Position numbers and translations under genes: made by a program. A model generated the notes under the pieces. It was not told the origin of the DNA, ran no database searches, and saw only the letters and a program-made list of their open reading frames with translations. This document shows positions 51,710-60,605 of a DNA stretch of 64,000 bases, piece by piece. Each line of letters opens with the position of its first letter. Position 1 is the stretch's first letter. This DNA comes from Paraburkholderia humisilvae (GTDB taxonomy: Bacteria > Pseudomonadota > Gammaproteobacteria > Burkholderiales > Burkholderiaceae). The stretch spans positions 43,133 through 107,132 of the forward strand of contig NZ_CADIKH010000025.1 in the NCBI RefSeq assembly GCF_902859855.1. The letters are read 5' to 3'.

Positions 51710-51729
51710 GTTGACCCGTTGAGTCAACC
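51710..51729 (-). promoter_or_regulatory. GGTTGACTCAA motif and inverted repeat upstream of srpA-like gene
   Basis: The minus-strand 11-mer GGTTGACTCAA occupies 51719-51729, 59 bp from the start codon. It overlaps an inverted repeat GTTGAC-N7-GTCAAC (51710-51728). Together with the sigma gene's copy it defines a candidate promoter class. Confidence 0.6.
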
Positions 51730-52065
51730 CTGGCGGACACGGAACGCCCTCTAATTGCTAGCCCGCGCTTGTGACGCGGATGGGCGCCGCAAGTGCGCAA
51801 CCAAGCGGGGCAGTATAGCCGAGCGCTGCCATTGCTGCAGCGGCGGCGGCGCATTCAATTAGGGCTGGAATCGAAGTGTTCGAACGCGATGGACGGCAAA
51901 CGAATGAGGTCCTTAAGGATGCTCAGGCGCCTTTGAGTTTTGCACCCGACGTGTTCGATTTTCTCCTGTTTGTTTAGTGACGCGGCACGCGTGTTTAGTA
52001 ACGTGACGCGTGCCAGACGCGTGCCAGACCTGTCGTGGCCGCACTGCGGCGTGCGGCCACGATGC
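51730..52065. other. Intergenic region ending in a trpC terminator-like hairpin
   Basis: No gene between the catalase promoter and trpC. A perfect 10-bp stem CGTGGCCGCA / TGCGGCCACG (52034-52043, 52052-52061) sits just past the trpC stop; it lacks a T tract. A short direct repeat GCGTGCCAGAC occurs twice near 52010-52030. Confidence 0.5.
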
Positions 52066-52857
52066 TCACGCGTCGAAGAAGAGTCGCGCGAGTTCCGCGC
52101 CCGGATCTGACGCGCGCATGAATGCCTCGCCGACGAGGAATGTGTCGACGCCCGCGTCGCGCATCCGTTCGACGTCGGCGCGGCGCAGAATGCCCGACTC
52201 GGTGACGACGATCCGATCGTCCGGGATATCGCTCAGCATGCCGAGGGTCGTGTCGAGCGTGACTTCGAAAGTACGCAGATTGCGGTTATTGATGCCGACC
52301 AGCGGTGTTTTTAGTGTTAGCGCGATATTGAGTTCTTCGCGCGAATGGACTTCGACGAGCACGGCCATGTTCAGCGAGTGCGCAAGCGCTTCGAAGTCAC
52401 GCATCTGTGCAGGCTCGAGAGCGGCCGCGATCAGCAGAATGCAGTCGGCGCCCATCGCGCGCGCTTCGTGAATCTGATACGGGTCGACCATGAAGTCCTT
52501 ACGCAGCACCGGCAGCGCGCACGCGTTGCGCGCTGCGCTCAAGTCTGCGGCGGAGCCTTGAAAGAAGTTGCGGTCGGTCAGCACCGACATGCAGGCCGCG
52601 CCGTGCCGTTGATACGACGCCGCAATGTGCGCCGGTTCGAAAGGATCGCGAATCAAGCCTTTGGATGGGCTCGCTTTCTTCGCTTCCGCGATCACGGCAG
52701 GCAGGCCGCTCGCGTGCTTTGCGCGCAGCGCGCCGACAAAATCGCGTACCGGCTGCGCTTGTCCGTCGCGTTGCAGGACCTCGATGGGCTTTGCCTGGCG
52801 GTTCGCGGCGATTTCTTCGCGCTTGACGGCAATGATTTTGTTCAGAACATCGGACAT
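52066..52857 (-). CDS. trpC: Indole-3-glycerol phosphate synthase
   Basis: The 263-aa TIM-barrel enzyme converts CdRP to indole-3-glycerol phosphate in tryptophan synthesis. Motifs: VIAEAKKASPSKGLIR (substrate lysine, about residue 58), VLRKDFMVDPYQIHEARAMG, LVGINNRNLRTFEV and VVTESGI. Length is normal. It stands alone: the usual trpE-trpG-trpD neighbours are missing, and flanking genes are oxidative-stress functions. The start MSDVLNKI at 52857 is chosen; TTG at 52878 would add seven residues. Confidence 0.93.
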   Translation of the reverse strand: MSDVLNKIIAVKREEIAANRQAKPIEVLQRDGQAQPVRDFVGALRAKHASGLPAVIAEAKKASPSKGLIRDPFEPAHIAASYQRHGAACMSVLTDRNFFQGSAADLSAARNACALPVLRKDFMVDPYQIHEARAMGADCILLIAAALEPAQMRDFEALAHSLNMAVLVEVHSREELNIALTLKTPLVGINNRNLRTFEVTLDTTLGMLSDIPDDRIVVTESGILRRADVERMRDAGVDTFLVGEAFMRASDPGAELARLFFDA

Positions 52858-53161
52858 GGTGAATTCGCTGAACTTCAAGAAACGGTAAACGTGGTCCTGT
52901 ATCGCACCCGCACCCTGCGAAGTATGACGATTGACCGCGACGCGTGGATCCTTGACAGGAGAGTCGTCTATCTAAACAGCCATCAACCCGGCGTTATTCC
53001 AGGCCGAATAGGTCGCGGTTGCCGAGCGCGATAGCTGTCGCGCCGTCGAGCGACAGCTATCGCGCAGGCCGCGCAACTCATGACGGAGCGCACTTTATCG
53101 TTTCTTCCTCACACAGTGCGATTCGCGCGGGACGAACGACACACCCATATCACGCGATGGG
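52858..53161. other. Intergenic region with perfect 16-bp hairpin
   Basis: No gene. A perfect 16-bp stem with 8-nt loop (53026-53041 and 53050-53065; arm starts GCGCGATAGCTG) lies about 96 bp beyond the molybdoenzyme stop and may end that operon's transcript, although no T tract follows on the minus strand. Confidence 0.6.
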
Positions 53162-53974
53162 TCAGGAGCCGCTGAACCAGTTGTAGCCCTGGTCTTCCCA
53201 GTAGCCGCCCGGGTAGTCGTTGGTCACGAAGATCGCCGCGATATGCTTCGGGTTCTTGAAGCCGAGCTTGGTCGGTACGCGCAGCTTGAGCGGATAGCCG
53301 TACTTCGGCGGCAGCGGTTCACTGCCGAAGTCGAGCGTGAGCAGGGTCTGCGGATGCAGCGCGGTGGCCATGTCGAGGCTGGTGTAATAGTGATCGGCGC
53401 ACTTGAAGCCGACGTAGCGCGCCGACGTATCCGCGCCGATTCGCTTGAGAAATGTGTGAAACGGCACGCCGCGCCATTCGCCGATCGCGCTCCAGCCTTC
53501 AATACAAATGTGCCGCGTGATCTGCGATGTTTGCGGCAACGAGCGCAGCCGCGCGAGATTCCAGTCGGTCTTGTCGGCGACGAGGCCGGAAACTTCGAGC
53601 GCGTAATCGGAGCCGTCGATCTCCGGCACGTTGTACTCAGGGTAGAACGCGTTGAACGGAAACGGCTTGGTGATCTGGCTTGCCGCGTAGGTCGGCGCAA
53701 GCCGGTTCGGGTTGAAAAGCCAGCCCTGCACGCGGTCATTCCAGCGCGACATGGCCCACAACACCTTGTCGACCGAATCGCCGTCCTGCATGTTGCAGCC
53801 GGACAGCATCGCGAGCGCGCCGAGCGATAGCGATGAGCGCAGAAACAGACGCCGCTGCACGCGCTCCAGCTGCGGCTTGTGATCGGCGAGCACAATGCGC
53901 TCGCGTAGCGGTTGCGCACGCGAATCGCGCGCGTCGGTATCGGGTGTATCCATCGGTTTGCGCGGTTGGCTCAT
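53162..53974 (-). CDS. Molybdopterin-dependent oxidoreductase, sulfite-oxidase/MsrP-like, Tat-exported
   Basis: The 270-aa protein has a twin-arginine signal (QRRLFLRSSLSLGALAMLSG) followed by a lipobox cysteine (LSGC, about residue 58). The catalytic domain carries the molybdenum-ligand cysteine in ITRHICIEGWSAIGEWRG. Family members include MsrP, which repairs oxidised methionine in periplasmic proteins. Its start overlaps the cytochrome b stop (ATGA), so membrane heme protein and molybdoenzyme form one unit analogous to MsrPQ. Substrate is not proven; a general sulfoxide/sulfite role is possible. Confidence 0.85.
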   Translation of the reverse strand: MSQPRKPMDTPDTDARDSRAQPLRERIVLADHKPQLERVQRRLFLRSSLSLGALAMLSGCNMQDGDSVDKVLWAMSRWNDRVQGWLFNPNRLAPTYAASQITKPFPFNAFYPEYNVPEIDGSDYALEVSGLVADKTDWNLARLRSLPQTSQITRHICIEGWSAIGEWRGVPFHTFLKRIGADTSARYVGFKCADHYYTSLDMATALHPQTLLTLDFGSEPLPPKYGYPLKLRVPTKLGFKNPKHIAAIFVTNDYPGGYWEDQGYNWFSGS

Positions 53975-54621
53975 GCGTCGGTGACTCCGTGAACGACGCG
54001 CCGCGCGCGGCCGGTAATCATGGATGGCAGCGTGCGCGGGACAAGCATGACAAGGGCGAGATGCACGACGACAAAACCGGCCACGCCCGCCATCGCAGCA
54101 AAATGCACGCGCCGCGCGAACTCGTAGCCGCCGAACAGGCCGGTGAGCCATGCGAGTTGCACCGGCTTCCAGATCGACAGTCCCGACGCGACGAGCAGTA
54201 CGCCGAACAGCAGCACGACGATATAGAGCAGCCGCTGGACCGCGTTGTACACGCCCGTTTCGTGCGGCAGACGGAGCGTCAGCGCAAGCCGCGCGTCGTG
54301 CAACACGTCGCGCGGACGGACCGGCAGGAAATGCTTGCGGAAATGCCGCGTCGCAAAGCCGTGCGCGAGATAGACGAGGCCGTTTGCGACCAGCAGCCAC
54401 ATCGCCGCGAAATGCCACGCGATCGAGCCGCCGAGCCAGCCGCCGACCGTCGCCCATGCGGGGAAGCGGAACGGGAAGAGTGGCGACGCGTTGTAGATCG
54501 CCCAGCCGCTCATCACCATGCAGACCATCGCGAATGCGTTGACCCAGTGCGTGACGCGCACGATCAGCGAATGGACGATAACGCGTTGCGTGCGCGTGCC
54601 ATTGAGCGCTTTTTCTGCCAT
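53971..54621 (-). CDS. Cytochrome b561-type membrane heme protein
   Basis: The 216-aa protein has four to five membrane helices with candidate heme histidines in VRVTHWVNAFAMVCMVMSGW, IAWHFAAMWLLVANG, FARRVHFAAMAGVAGFVVVH and a C-terminal VHLALVM. This Ni-Fe hydrogenase b-type/cytochrome b561 fold delivers quinol electrons to a partner, here the overlapping molybdoenzyme. It is unlike MsrQ in sequence pattern, so the electron-donor type is different from the E. coli system. The secreted OB-fold-like gene lies upstream. Confidence 0.85.
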   Translation of the reverse strand: MAEKALNGTRTQRVIVHSLIVRVTHWVNAFAMVCMVMSGWAIYNASPLFPFRFPAWATVGGWLGGSIAWHFAAMWLLVANGLVYLAHGFATRHFRKHFLPVRPRDVLHDARLALTLRLPHETGVYNAVQRLLYIVVLLFGVLLVASGLSIWKPVQLAWLTGLFGGYEFARRVHFAAMAGVAGFVVVHLALVMLVPRTLPSMITGRARRVVHGVTDA

Positions 54622-54762
54622 CGAGTGATTCCCGCTGCAATCGAATTGCGAAATGGAATGGCGAAATGGCGAAGCCGGCGGCCGTTCCCATCGCGGGTCC
54701 GGTGGCCGGCGTTCCGTCTCGCCTGCTGGGTCAGCTACCCGGTGCTGCGACCGTGCCGCTGC

Positions 54763-55395
54763 TTACATCGGCGGCGTGACGCCATTCTTTCCAGCGGAAA
54801 TGAAATTGGCCGTCAGCGAACCGTCAGCTTCCTTGTGCGCGAACAGGACGACCTTCGCACCCGGCACCAGCAATGACTTGTCGCCCGGTTCGAGAGCGAC
54901 GATGGGCACGTCTTCCGGCACGTAGATTTTCTTTTCGCCGCCCTTGTAGTTGACCGTGATCGTGCGGCCGTTGCTGACCACCACATTGCCGACCGTGCCA
55001 TTGGTCATCGAGCTATTGGCGCCGAGATCCCACGGACGGTGGCCGTCGCCGGTGCCGCGCATGCTTTCAGGGAACACGTGCACTTCGAGCGCCTTCAGCG
55101 TGCCGTTCGCCTGCGGAATCGCGGCGGTGCCGATGTAGCTGTTCGGCTTGATCTCGTTGATTTTCGCGAGCGTGACGCCGCGCACCGCCGTGTCTTGCGG
55201 GACCTTGACGTCGAGATCCTTGCCATCGCGGGTATGCACCTTCAGGTCATCGCCCGTGAACGACGTGATCGTGCCGCGCACGCCGGTCGGCTGGGCATTC
55301 TGCGCATACGCGGCGGTGCCTGCCGCGAGCAGTGCGCTGGCCGCGATGGCCGGCGCGACGATACTGCGCATAAAACCGCCAGAAACGAGCTTCAT
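54763..55395 (-). CDS. Secreted OB-fold-like (DUF5666-type) protein
   Basis: The 210-aa protein has a signal peptide ending AGTAAYAQN (about residue 33). Two beta-barrel-like repeats follow: VRGTITSFTGDDLKVHTRDG and VGNVVVSNGRTITVNYKGGE, each with a strand-turn-strand pattern typical of DUF5666/OB-fold. It may bind metal or a cofactor in the periplasm. The start MKLVSGGFMRS at 55395 follows AAGG. It is first in the molybdoenzyme operon and divergent from the two-component genes, with the CusR/HprR-like box between them. Confidence 0.75.
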   Translation of the reverse strand: MKLVSGGFMRSIVAPAIAASALLAAGTAAYAQNAQPTGVRGTITSFTGDDLKVHTRDGKDLDVKVPQDTAVRGVTLAKINEIKPNSYIGTAAIPQANGTLKALEVHVFPESMRGTGDGHRPWDLGANSSMTNGTVGNVVVSNGRTITVNYKGGEKKIYVPEDVPIVALEPGDKSLLVPGAKVVLFAHKEADGSLTANFISAGKNGVTPPM

Positions 55396-55466
55396 CGGTT
55401 GCCTTGTCTGTGATTGAGGATTCGCCCAGCGTAACGGCCGCAAACGCTCTTCAGGGTGACCGGTGG

Positions 55467-55482
55467 ATGACAAAAACGTCAT
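55467..55482. promoter_or_regulatory. CusR/HprR-like box ATGACAAAAACGTCAT
   Basis: The 16-bp inverted repeat ATGAC-N6-GTCAT matches 14 of 16 positions of the E. coli CusR consensus core ATGACAANNTTGTCAT. It lies 72 bp from the secreted protein start and about 60 bp from the response regulator start. It is the natural binding site for the encoded CusR-like regulator. Confidence 0.65.
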
Positions 55483-55540
55483 GAACGTTATGTGTGCGGA
55501 GCATAAAATCGGGGAAGTCAATTAGATGACAGCGAGCGAC

Positions 55541-56212
55541 ATGAGCATTCTCGTGATCGAAGACGATCCGAAGACCGGCGACTATCTGAAGAAGGGGCTG
55601 CGCGAGAGCGGCTATGCGGTCGATCTCGCGCGCACCGGCACTGACGGCCTGCATATGGCGCTCGAGCACCCGTACGACCTCGTGGTGCTGGATGTGATGC
55701 TGCCCGGCATCGATGGCTGGGAGATCATGCGCACGCTACGCGCGAAGCGCGACGTGCGGGTGATTTTCCTGACCGCGCGCGATCATGTCAGCGACCGGAT
55801 TCGCGGGCTCGAACTGGGCGCGGACGACTATCTGGTCAAGCCGTTTTCCTTCACCGAACTGGTGCTGCGCGTGCGCACTTTGCTGCGTCGTGGTGTGATT
55901 CGTGACAGTAACGTGTTCGAGGTCGCCGACCTGAAGCTCGATGTGTTGCGCCGCAAGGCCACGCGCGAAGGCGTCGAGATTCCGCTGACCAACAAGGAGT
56001 TCATGCTGCTGCATCTGCTGGTGCGCCGCCAGGGCGAGGCGCTATCGCGCTCGCAGATCGCGTCGGAAGTGTGGGACATGAACTTCGACAGCGACACCAA
56101 TGTGGTTGACGTCGCCGTCAAGCGGCTGCGTGCGAAGATCGATCACCCGTTCGAAAAGAAGCTGATTCATACGGTGCGCAGCATCGGCTACACGCTTGAC
56201 GACGGGACATGA
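55541..56212 (+). CDS. Response regulator, CusR/HprR-like (OmpR family)
   Basis: The 223-aa protein has receiver residues E-D-D near position 7 (LVIEDDPKTG), phospho-acceptor D51 (LVVLDVMLPG), lysine in VKPF, and a C-terminal winged helix with HTVRSIGYTL. With this start D51 coincides with CusR D51; an in-frame ATG at 55526 would add five residues. It overlaps the kinase gene (ATGA). It faces the molybdoenzyme operon across a CusR-like box. Confidence 0.9.
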   Translation: MSILVIEDDPKTGDYLKKGLRESGYAVDLARTGTDGLHMALEHPYDLVVLDVMLPGIDGWEIMRTLRAKRDVRVIFLTARDHVSDRIRGLELGADDYLVKPFSFTELVLRVRTLLRRGVIRDSNVFEVADLKLDVLRRKATREGVEIPLTNKEFMLLHLLVRRQGEALSRSQIASEVWDMNFDSDTNVVDVAVKRLRAKIDHPFEKKLIHTVRSIGYTLDDGT

Positions 56213-57603
56213 AATTCTGGGCAGCCCGTTCGTTGACCGTCCGGACGACGGTCTTTTTCGCGGTGATCGCCTGCACGGTGATCGCCGCGCTGGGGGCCTA
56301 CTTCTATCATTCGGAGCGTATCGCGCTTGAACATCGCGCGGACATCGCGCTGATGAGCCGTGCCGAGCACTTCAGCCGGCTGGTCCGGCAGTTGTACACC
56401 GTCAACGAATTGAAAGCGCGGCCGCTGCTGTTCGAATCGATGCTCGGCGCCGAACAGGACGTGCTGATTTTTCGCCGGCCGGGCGAGCCGCCGTTTATCG
56501 ACGTGAATCCCGATCACGTGCCGGTGCCCGATCTCGGGGACGCGCGCGCGCGTGAGCCGGGCCCGGCCGGCATTACCGAGACGTCGCTACCGAACGGCGT
56601 ACGCGTGCACTGGACGTACGCGACCACCGTCGCGCGCGAGGACGGCCAGCCGGTCACCGTGATCGCGGGTCATCCGATGACCAGCGAGGTGCGCATTCTT
56701 GCCGAGTATCGCGTCCGGATCATTGCGGCGACGCTGGCCGGCGCGCTGGCCGCGACGCTGCTTGCATACGGCGTGTTGCGGCGCGGGTTCCGGCCGGTCC
56801 ACGAAATTGCGATGCGCGCCGCGCAGATTAGTCCGACGAGCCTGTCAATGCGCCTCGACAGCCGCCAGGCGCCGGCCGAACTGCGGCAGCTCACCGAAGC
56901 GTTCAACGCGATGCTCGATCGTCTGGCCGAAGGCTATCAGCGCCTGTCGCAGTTTTCCGCGGATCTCGCGCACGAAATCCGCACGCCGGTCAACGTGCTA
57001 ATTGGCCAGACGCAGGTGACGCTCGCGCAAACGCGCGACGTCGATGAGTATCAGCAGACGCTCGAATCGAATCTCGAAGAATTGAACCGCCTTAGCCATC
57101 TCGCGGAAAACATGCTGTTTCTTGCGCACGCGGATCATGCGGCGCTCGCGATCGAATGCGAACCGGTCACGCTTGCCGACGAACTGAACAAGATCGCCGA
57201 GTATTTCGAAGGCATTGCGGACGAACGCGGCATGCGTTTTGCCGTCGATGCACGAGGCGCGCTGTGGGCAAACCCGATGCTGTGCCGGCGCGCGATCAAC
57301 AATCTCGTGGTGAATGCGGTGCGCTATGGCGCGAACGATTCGGTCGTGAGGCTGACGGGCGAGGAAGACGAGCGCGGCTCGACGGTCGTCGTCGAGAACG
57401 ACGGCGAGATTCAGTCGGACCTGATGGCGCGTCTGTTCGATCGCTTCTATCGCGCGGATACCGCGCGCAGCAGCTTTACCGAGTCGAGCGGCCTCGGCCT
57501 GGCGATCGTCAAGGCGATCATGAATCTGCACGGCGGCAGCGCGTCGGTGTCGTGTCCGGCGCCAAGCGTCGTGCGCTTTGAACTGCGCTTTCCCCGTGCC
57601 TGA
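56209..57603 (+). CDS. Heavy-metal/oxidative sensor histidine kinase, CusS-like
   Basis: The 464-aa membrane kinase has two helices (about residues 12-30 and 168-188) enclosing a periplasmic sensor domain, a HAMP region, an H-box with H255 (FSADLAHEIRTPV), N-box RRAINNLVVNAVRYG and the G2 region SSGLGLAIVKAIMNLHGG. The D-box is reduced to VENDGEIQSDLM, a variant common in CusS/IrlS-type kinases. Its stimulus may be copper, HOCl or H2O2 by analogy with CusS/HprS. Confidence 0.9.
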   Translation: MKFWAARSLTVRTTVFFAVIACTVIAALGAYFYHSERIALEHRADIALMSRAEHFSRLVRQLYTVNELKARPLLFESMLGAEQDVLIFRRPGEPPFIDVNPDHVPVPDLGDARAREPGPAGITETSLPNGVRVHWTYATTVAREDGQPVTVIAGHPMTSEVRILAEYRVRIIAATLAGALAATLLAYGVLRRGFRPVHEIAMRAAQISPTSLSMRLDSRQAPAELRQLTEAFNAMLDRLAEGYQRLSQFSADLAHEIRTPVNVLIGQTQVTLAQTRDVDEYQQTLESNLEELNRLSHLAENMLFLAHADHAALAIECEPVTLADELNKIAEYFEGIADERGMRFAVDARGALWANPMLCRRAINNLVVNAVRYGANDSVVRLTGEEDERGSTVVVENDGEIQSDLMARLFDRFYRADTARSSFTESSGLGLAIVKAIMNLHGGSASVSCPAPSVVRFELRFPRA

Positions 57604-57846
57604 CCGGTGCGGGCCGCTCCCTGTTAATTTCCTATAAGAAACACATTCGGTCGATGCCGTGCGGTCGCTGCGCAGCCCATGTCCGCGTCGACCGGGATAC
57701 CCGGGAAAACCCTCGATTCCGCTTATTTACGGCATGTTACGGTTGTCACGCCAGTACGCCGACGACCACCTTGTCGCCAGAAAACCCGGCGTGTATAGTC
57801 TCCGAACCGTCTTTTGTTTCGTATTGGAAATTTAAAGGGAGCCAAG

Positions 57847-59346
57847 ATGAACGCCTCGACCATCCTCGCCGAACTCGGCATTGCCGACGCGGTGCAAGCA
57901 GGCGACATCGCCGTCCATTCGCCAATTACCGGTGAGCTGATCGGCCGTGCGCCGAACCGCTCGGCCGCGCAAGTCGATGCGGCGCTCGCCGCCGCGACAC
58001 AGGCTTTTGCCGTGTGGCGCAATGTACCCGCGCCGCGCCGCGGCGAACTCGTGCGCCTGCTCGGCAACCGGCTGCGCGAGAAAAAGCAGGCGCTTGGCAG
58101 CCTCGTTTCGCTCGAAACCGGCAAGATCCTGCAGGAAGGGCTCGGCGAAGTGCAGGAAATGATCGACATTTGCGACTTCGCGGTTGGCCTGTCGCGGCAG
58201 CTGTACGGCCTCACGATCGCGTCCGAGCGTCCCGGCCATCGGATGGCGGAATCGTGGCATCCGCTTGGCACCTGCGTCGTGATTTCGGCGTTCAACTTTC
58301 CGGTTGCCGTGTGGTCGTGGAACGCGGCGCTTGCGCTCGTCTGCGGCAACGCGGTGGTGTGGAAGCCTTCGGAGAAAACCCCGCTCACCGCGATCGCGGT
58401 CGACCGTATTCTGCACGACGCGTTACGCGAATTCGGCGATGCGCCGGCCGGGCTGACCGCGCTTGTCACCGGTGGCCGCGACGTGGGCGCGAAGCTGGTC
58501 GCCGATCCGCGCGCATCGATCGTCAGCGCGACCGGCAGCACCGAGATGGGCCGCACGGTCGGCGCCGAAGTCGCGAAGCGCTTCGGCCGGTCGCTGCTCG
58601 AACTGGGCGGCAATAACGCGGGCATCGTCGCGCCGAGCGCGGACCGCGAACTCGCGTTGCGCGCGATCCTGTTCTCGGCGGTCGGCACCGCGGGGCAACG
58701 TTGCACGTCGCTGCGTCGCCTGTTCGTTCACGAGAGCGTGTATGAGCAAACGGTCGAAAACCTGAAGCAGCTCTATGCGAAGGTGCCGATCGGCAATCCG
58801 CTCGAGAAGGGCACGCTAATGGGGCCGCTGATCGACAAGCCAGCGTTTGAGCGGATGCAGCGCGCACTTGAGCAGGCGCGAGCGGAAGGCGGCAAGGTGA
58901 CCGGCGGAGCGCGCGTTGAAGTCAAAGGATATGAAGGCGGCTATTACGTGCGCCCGGCGCTCGTCGAAATGCCGTCGCAGAGCGCGGTCGTGCTGAAAGA
59001 GACATTCGCGCCGATTCTTTACGTGCTGCGCTATAAAGATTTCGACGCGGCCATCGACGCGAATAATGCGGCATCGCATGGGCTGTCGTCGTGCGCGTTC
59101 ACCACCGACCTGCGCGAAGCGGAGCGCTTTCTGTCCGCGTCCGGCAGCGATTGCGGCATTGCGAATGTGAACATCGGGCCGAGCGGCGCGGAGATCGGCG
59201 GCGCGTTCGGCGGCGAAAAAGAAACCGGCGGCGGCCGTGAGTCCGGCTCCGATGCGTGGAAAGCGTATATGCGGCGCGCGACGAATACCGTCAACTATTC
59301 GTCGGCGCTGCCGCTCGCGCAGGGTATTGACTTCAATCTCGGCTGA
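57847..59346 (+). CDS. amaB: L-aminoadipate-semialdehyde dehydrogenase (AmaB-like, ALDH7 family)
   Basis: The 499-aa protein has ALDH7 features: SAFNFPVAVWSWNAALALVC, ATGSTEMGRTVGAEVAKRFG, ELGGNNAGIVAPSADREL and the nucleophile C286 (AGQRCTSLRRL), then FGGEKETGGGRESGSDAWK. It oxidises 2-aminoadipate 6-semialdehyde to 2-aminoadipate in the pipecolate branch of lysine catabolism. AAGGGAGCC precedes ATG 57847. The next gene encodes a FAD amine oxidase (AmaA-like), and the 2-oxoadipate enzymes lie at 40795-44963. Confidence 0.88.
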   Translation: MNASTILAELGIADAVQAGDIAVHSPITGELIGRAPNRSAAQVDAALAAATQAFAVWRNVPAPRRGELVRLLGNRLREKKQALGSLVSLETGKILQEGLGEVQEMIDICDFAVGLSRQLYGLTIASERPGHRMAESWHPLGTCVVISAFNFPVAVWSWNAALALVCGNAVVWKPSEKTPLTAIAVDRILHDALREFGDAPAGLTALVTGGRDVGAKLVADPRASIVSATGSTEMGRTVGAEVAKRFGRSLLELGGNNAGIVAPSADRELALRAILFSAVGTAGQRCTSLRRLFVHESVYEQTVENLKQLYAKVPIGNPLEKGTLMGPLIDKPAFERMQRALEQARAEGGKVTGGARVEVKGYEGGYYVRPALVEMPSQSAVVLKETFAPILYVLRYKDFDAAIDANNAASHGLSSCAFTTDLREAERFLSASGSDCGIANVNIGPSGAEIGGAFGGEKETGGGRESGSDAWKAYMRRATNTVNYSSALPLAQGIDFNLG

Positions 59347-59432
59347 TTAGCATGGCTGAAAAACAGGGCTGAAAACCGCGGCGCGCTGTTGTCGTCGTTA
59401 TTGACATTGCTGTCATCGTTGGAGCGGGACAG

Positions 59433-60605
59433 GTGAGGGAGAAAGTTGTCATCGTCGGCGGGGGCGTGATCGGCAGTTCGGTTGCGTATTTTCTGCGAGC
59501 GGCCGACCCGACGGTTGAGGTCACCGTGATCGAGCGCGATCCGAGCTATGCGCGTTCGTCATCGGCGTTATCGGCCGCGTCGATCCGCCAGCAGTTCTCG
59601 ACGCCGCTGTCGGTGCAGATGTCGCTGTTCGGCATCGAGTTTCTGCGCGCGATTGGAGAGCGTCTTGCAGTCGACGGCGCCAGGCCGTCGATCGATCTGC
59701 ATGAAGGCGGCTACCTGTTTCTCGCGACGCCGGCCGGTGTTACGACACTACGCGACAATCACGCATTGCAAACGCGGCTCGGCGCCGATATTCGTTTGCT
59801 CGAACCGGGTGCGCTGATGAAGCGTTTTCCGTGGCTCAACGTCGAAGACCTTGCGGCGGGCGCATTAGGCGAAAGCGGTGAGGGCTGGTTCGACGGCTAC
59901 GGGCTCGTGCAGGCATTGCGCAAAAAGGCTCAAGCACTCGGTGCGCGTTACGTCGCTGATGACATGACCGCGTTGATACGCGATGGCCGGCGCGTGACGC
60001 AAGTCACGACGGCGAGCGCAACGGTGTATCCGTGCGATGTGCTGGTCAATGCGGCGGGCGCGTGGTCACGCCGCGTCGCGGCGATGCTGGATATCGAACT
60101 GCCGGTGTTCGCGCGCCGCCGCAGCATCTTCAATGTCAGTTCGCCGGCGCGGCTCGAACAGTGTCCGCTGCTGATCGATCCGAGCGGCGTGTATTTCCGG
60201 CCGGAAGGGCAAACGTATATTTGCGGCACGTCGCCGGGTGCGGACAACGACCCCGACGACTTGCCGCTCGACCAGGTGGACCATGCGCTCTTCGACGACG
60301 TGATCTGGCCGACGCTCGCGCATCGCGTACCGCAGTTTGAAGCGCTGCGCGTGCTCCATGCGTGGTCCGGGTACTACGAGTACAACGTGTTCGATCAGAA
60401 CGCGATTATCGGTTTGCATCCCGACGTCGAGAACTGCATTTTTGCGAATGGGTTCAGCGGGCATGGGTTGCAGCAAGGGCCGGCGACCGGGCGAGGGGTT
60501 AGCGAACTTATCTTGCACGGGCGATACATGACGCTCGACCTGTCGATGCTCGGTTTTGATCGCGTGCTCGAGAACCGGCCATTTGTCGAGAAGAACGTTG
60601 TCTGA
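59433..60605 (+). CDS. FAD-dependent amino acid oxidase family protein, AmaA-like
   Basis: The 390-aa protein has the dinucleotide motif VVIVGGGVIGSSVAYFLRA and DAO domain segments LVNAAGAWSRRVA, YFRPEGQTYICGTSPG and FSGHGLQQGPATGRG. Adjacent to amaB it is a candidate L-pipecolate oxidase, but the family also oxidises sarcosine and D-amino acids. Start is GTG 59433 with GGAG 12 bases upstream. It ends before a long intergenic region. Confidence 0.8.
   Translation: MREKVVIVGGGVIGSSVAYFLRAADPTVEVTVIERDPSYARSSSALSAASIRQQFSTPLSVQMSLFGIEFLRAIGERLAVDGARPSIDLHEGGYLFLATPAGVTTLRDNHALQTRLGADIRLLEPGALMKRFPWLNVEDLAAGALGESGEGWFDGYGLVQALRKKAQALGARYVADDMTALIRDGRRVTQVTTASATVYPCDVLVNAAGAWSRRVAAMLDIELPVFARRRSIFNVSSPARLEQCPLLIDPSGVYFRPEGQTYICGTSPGADNDPDDLPLDQVDHALFDDVIWPTLAHRVPQFEALRVLHAWSGYYEYNVFDQNAIIGLHPDVENCIFANGFSGHGLQQGPATGRGVSELILHGRYMTLDLSMLGFDRVLENRPFVEKNVV

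Noticed and set aside
53975..54691. N-terminal extension of the molybdoenzyme ORF to 509 aa
   Set aside because: The extension is antisense-like and overlaps the cytochrome b gene in another frame; the ATG at 53974 fits the ATGA overlap and Tat signal.
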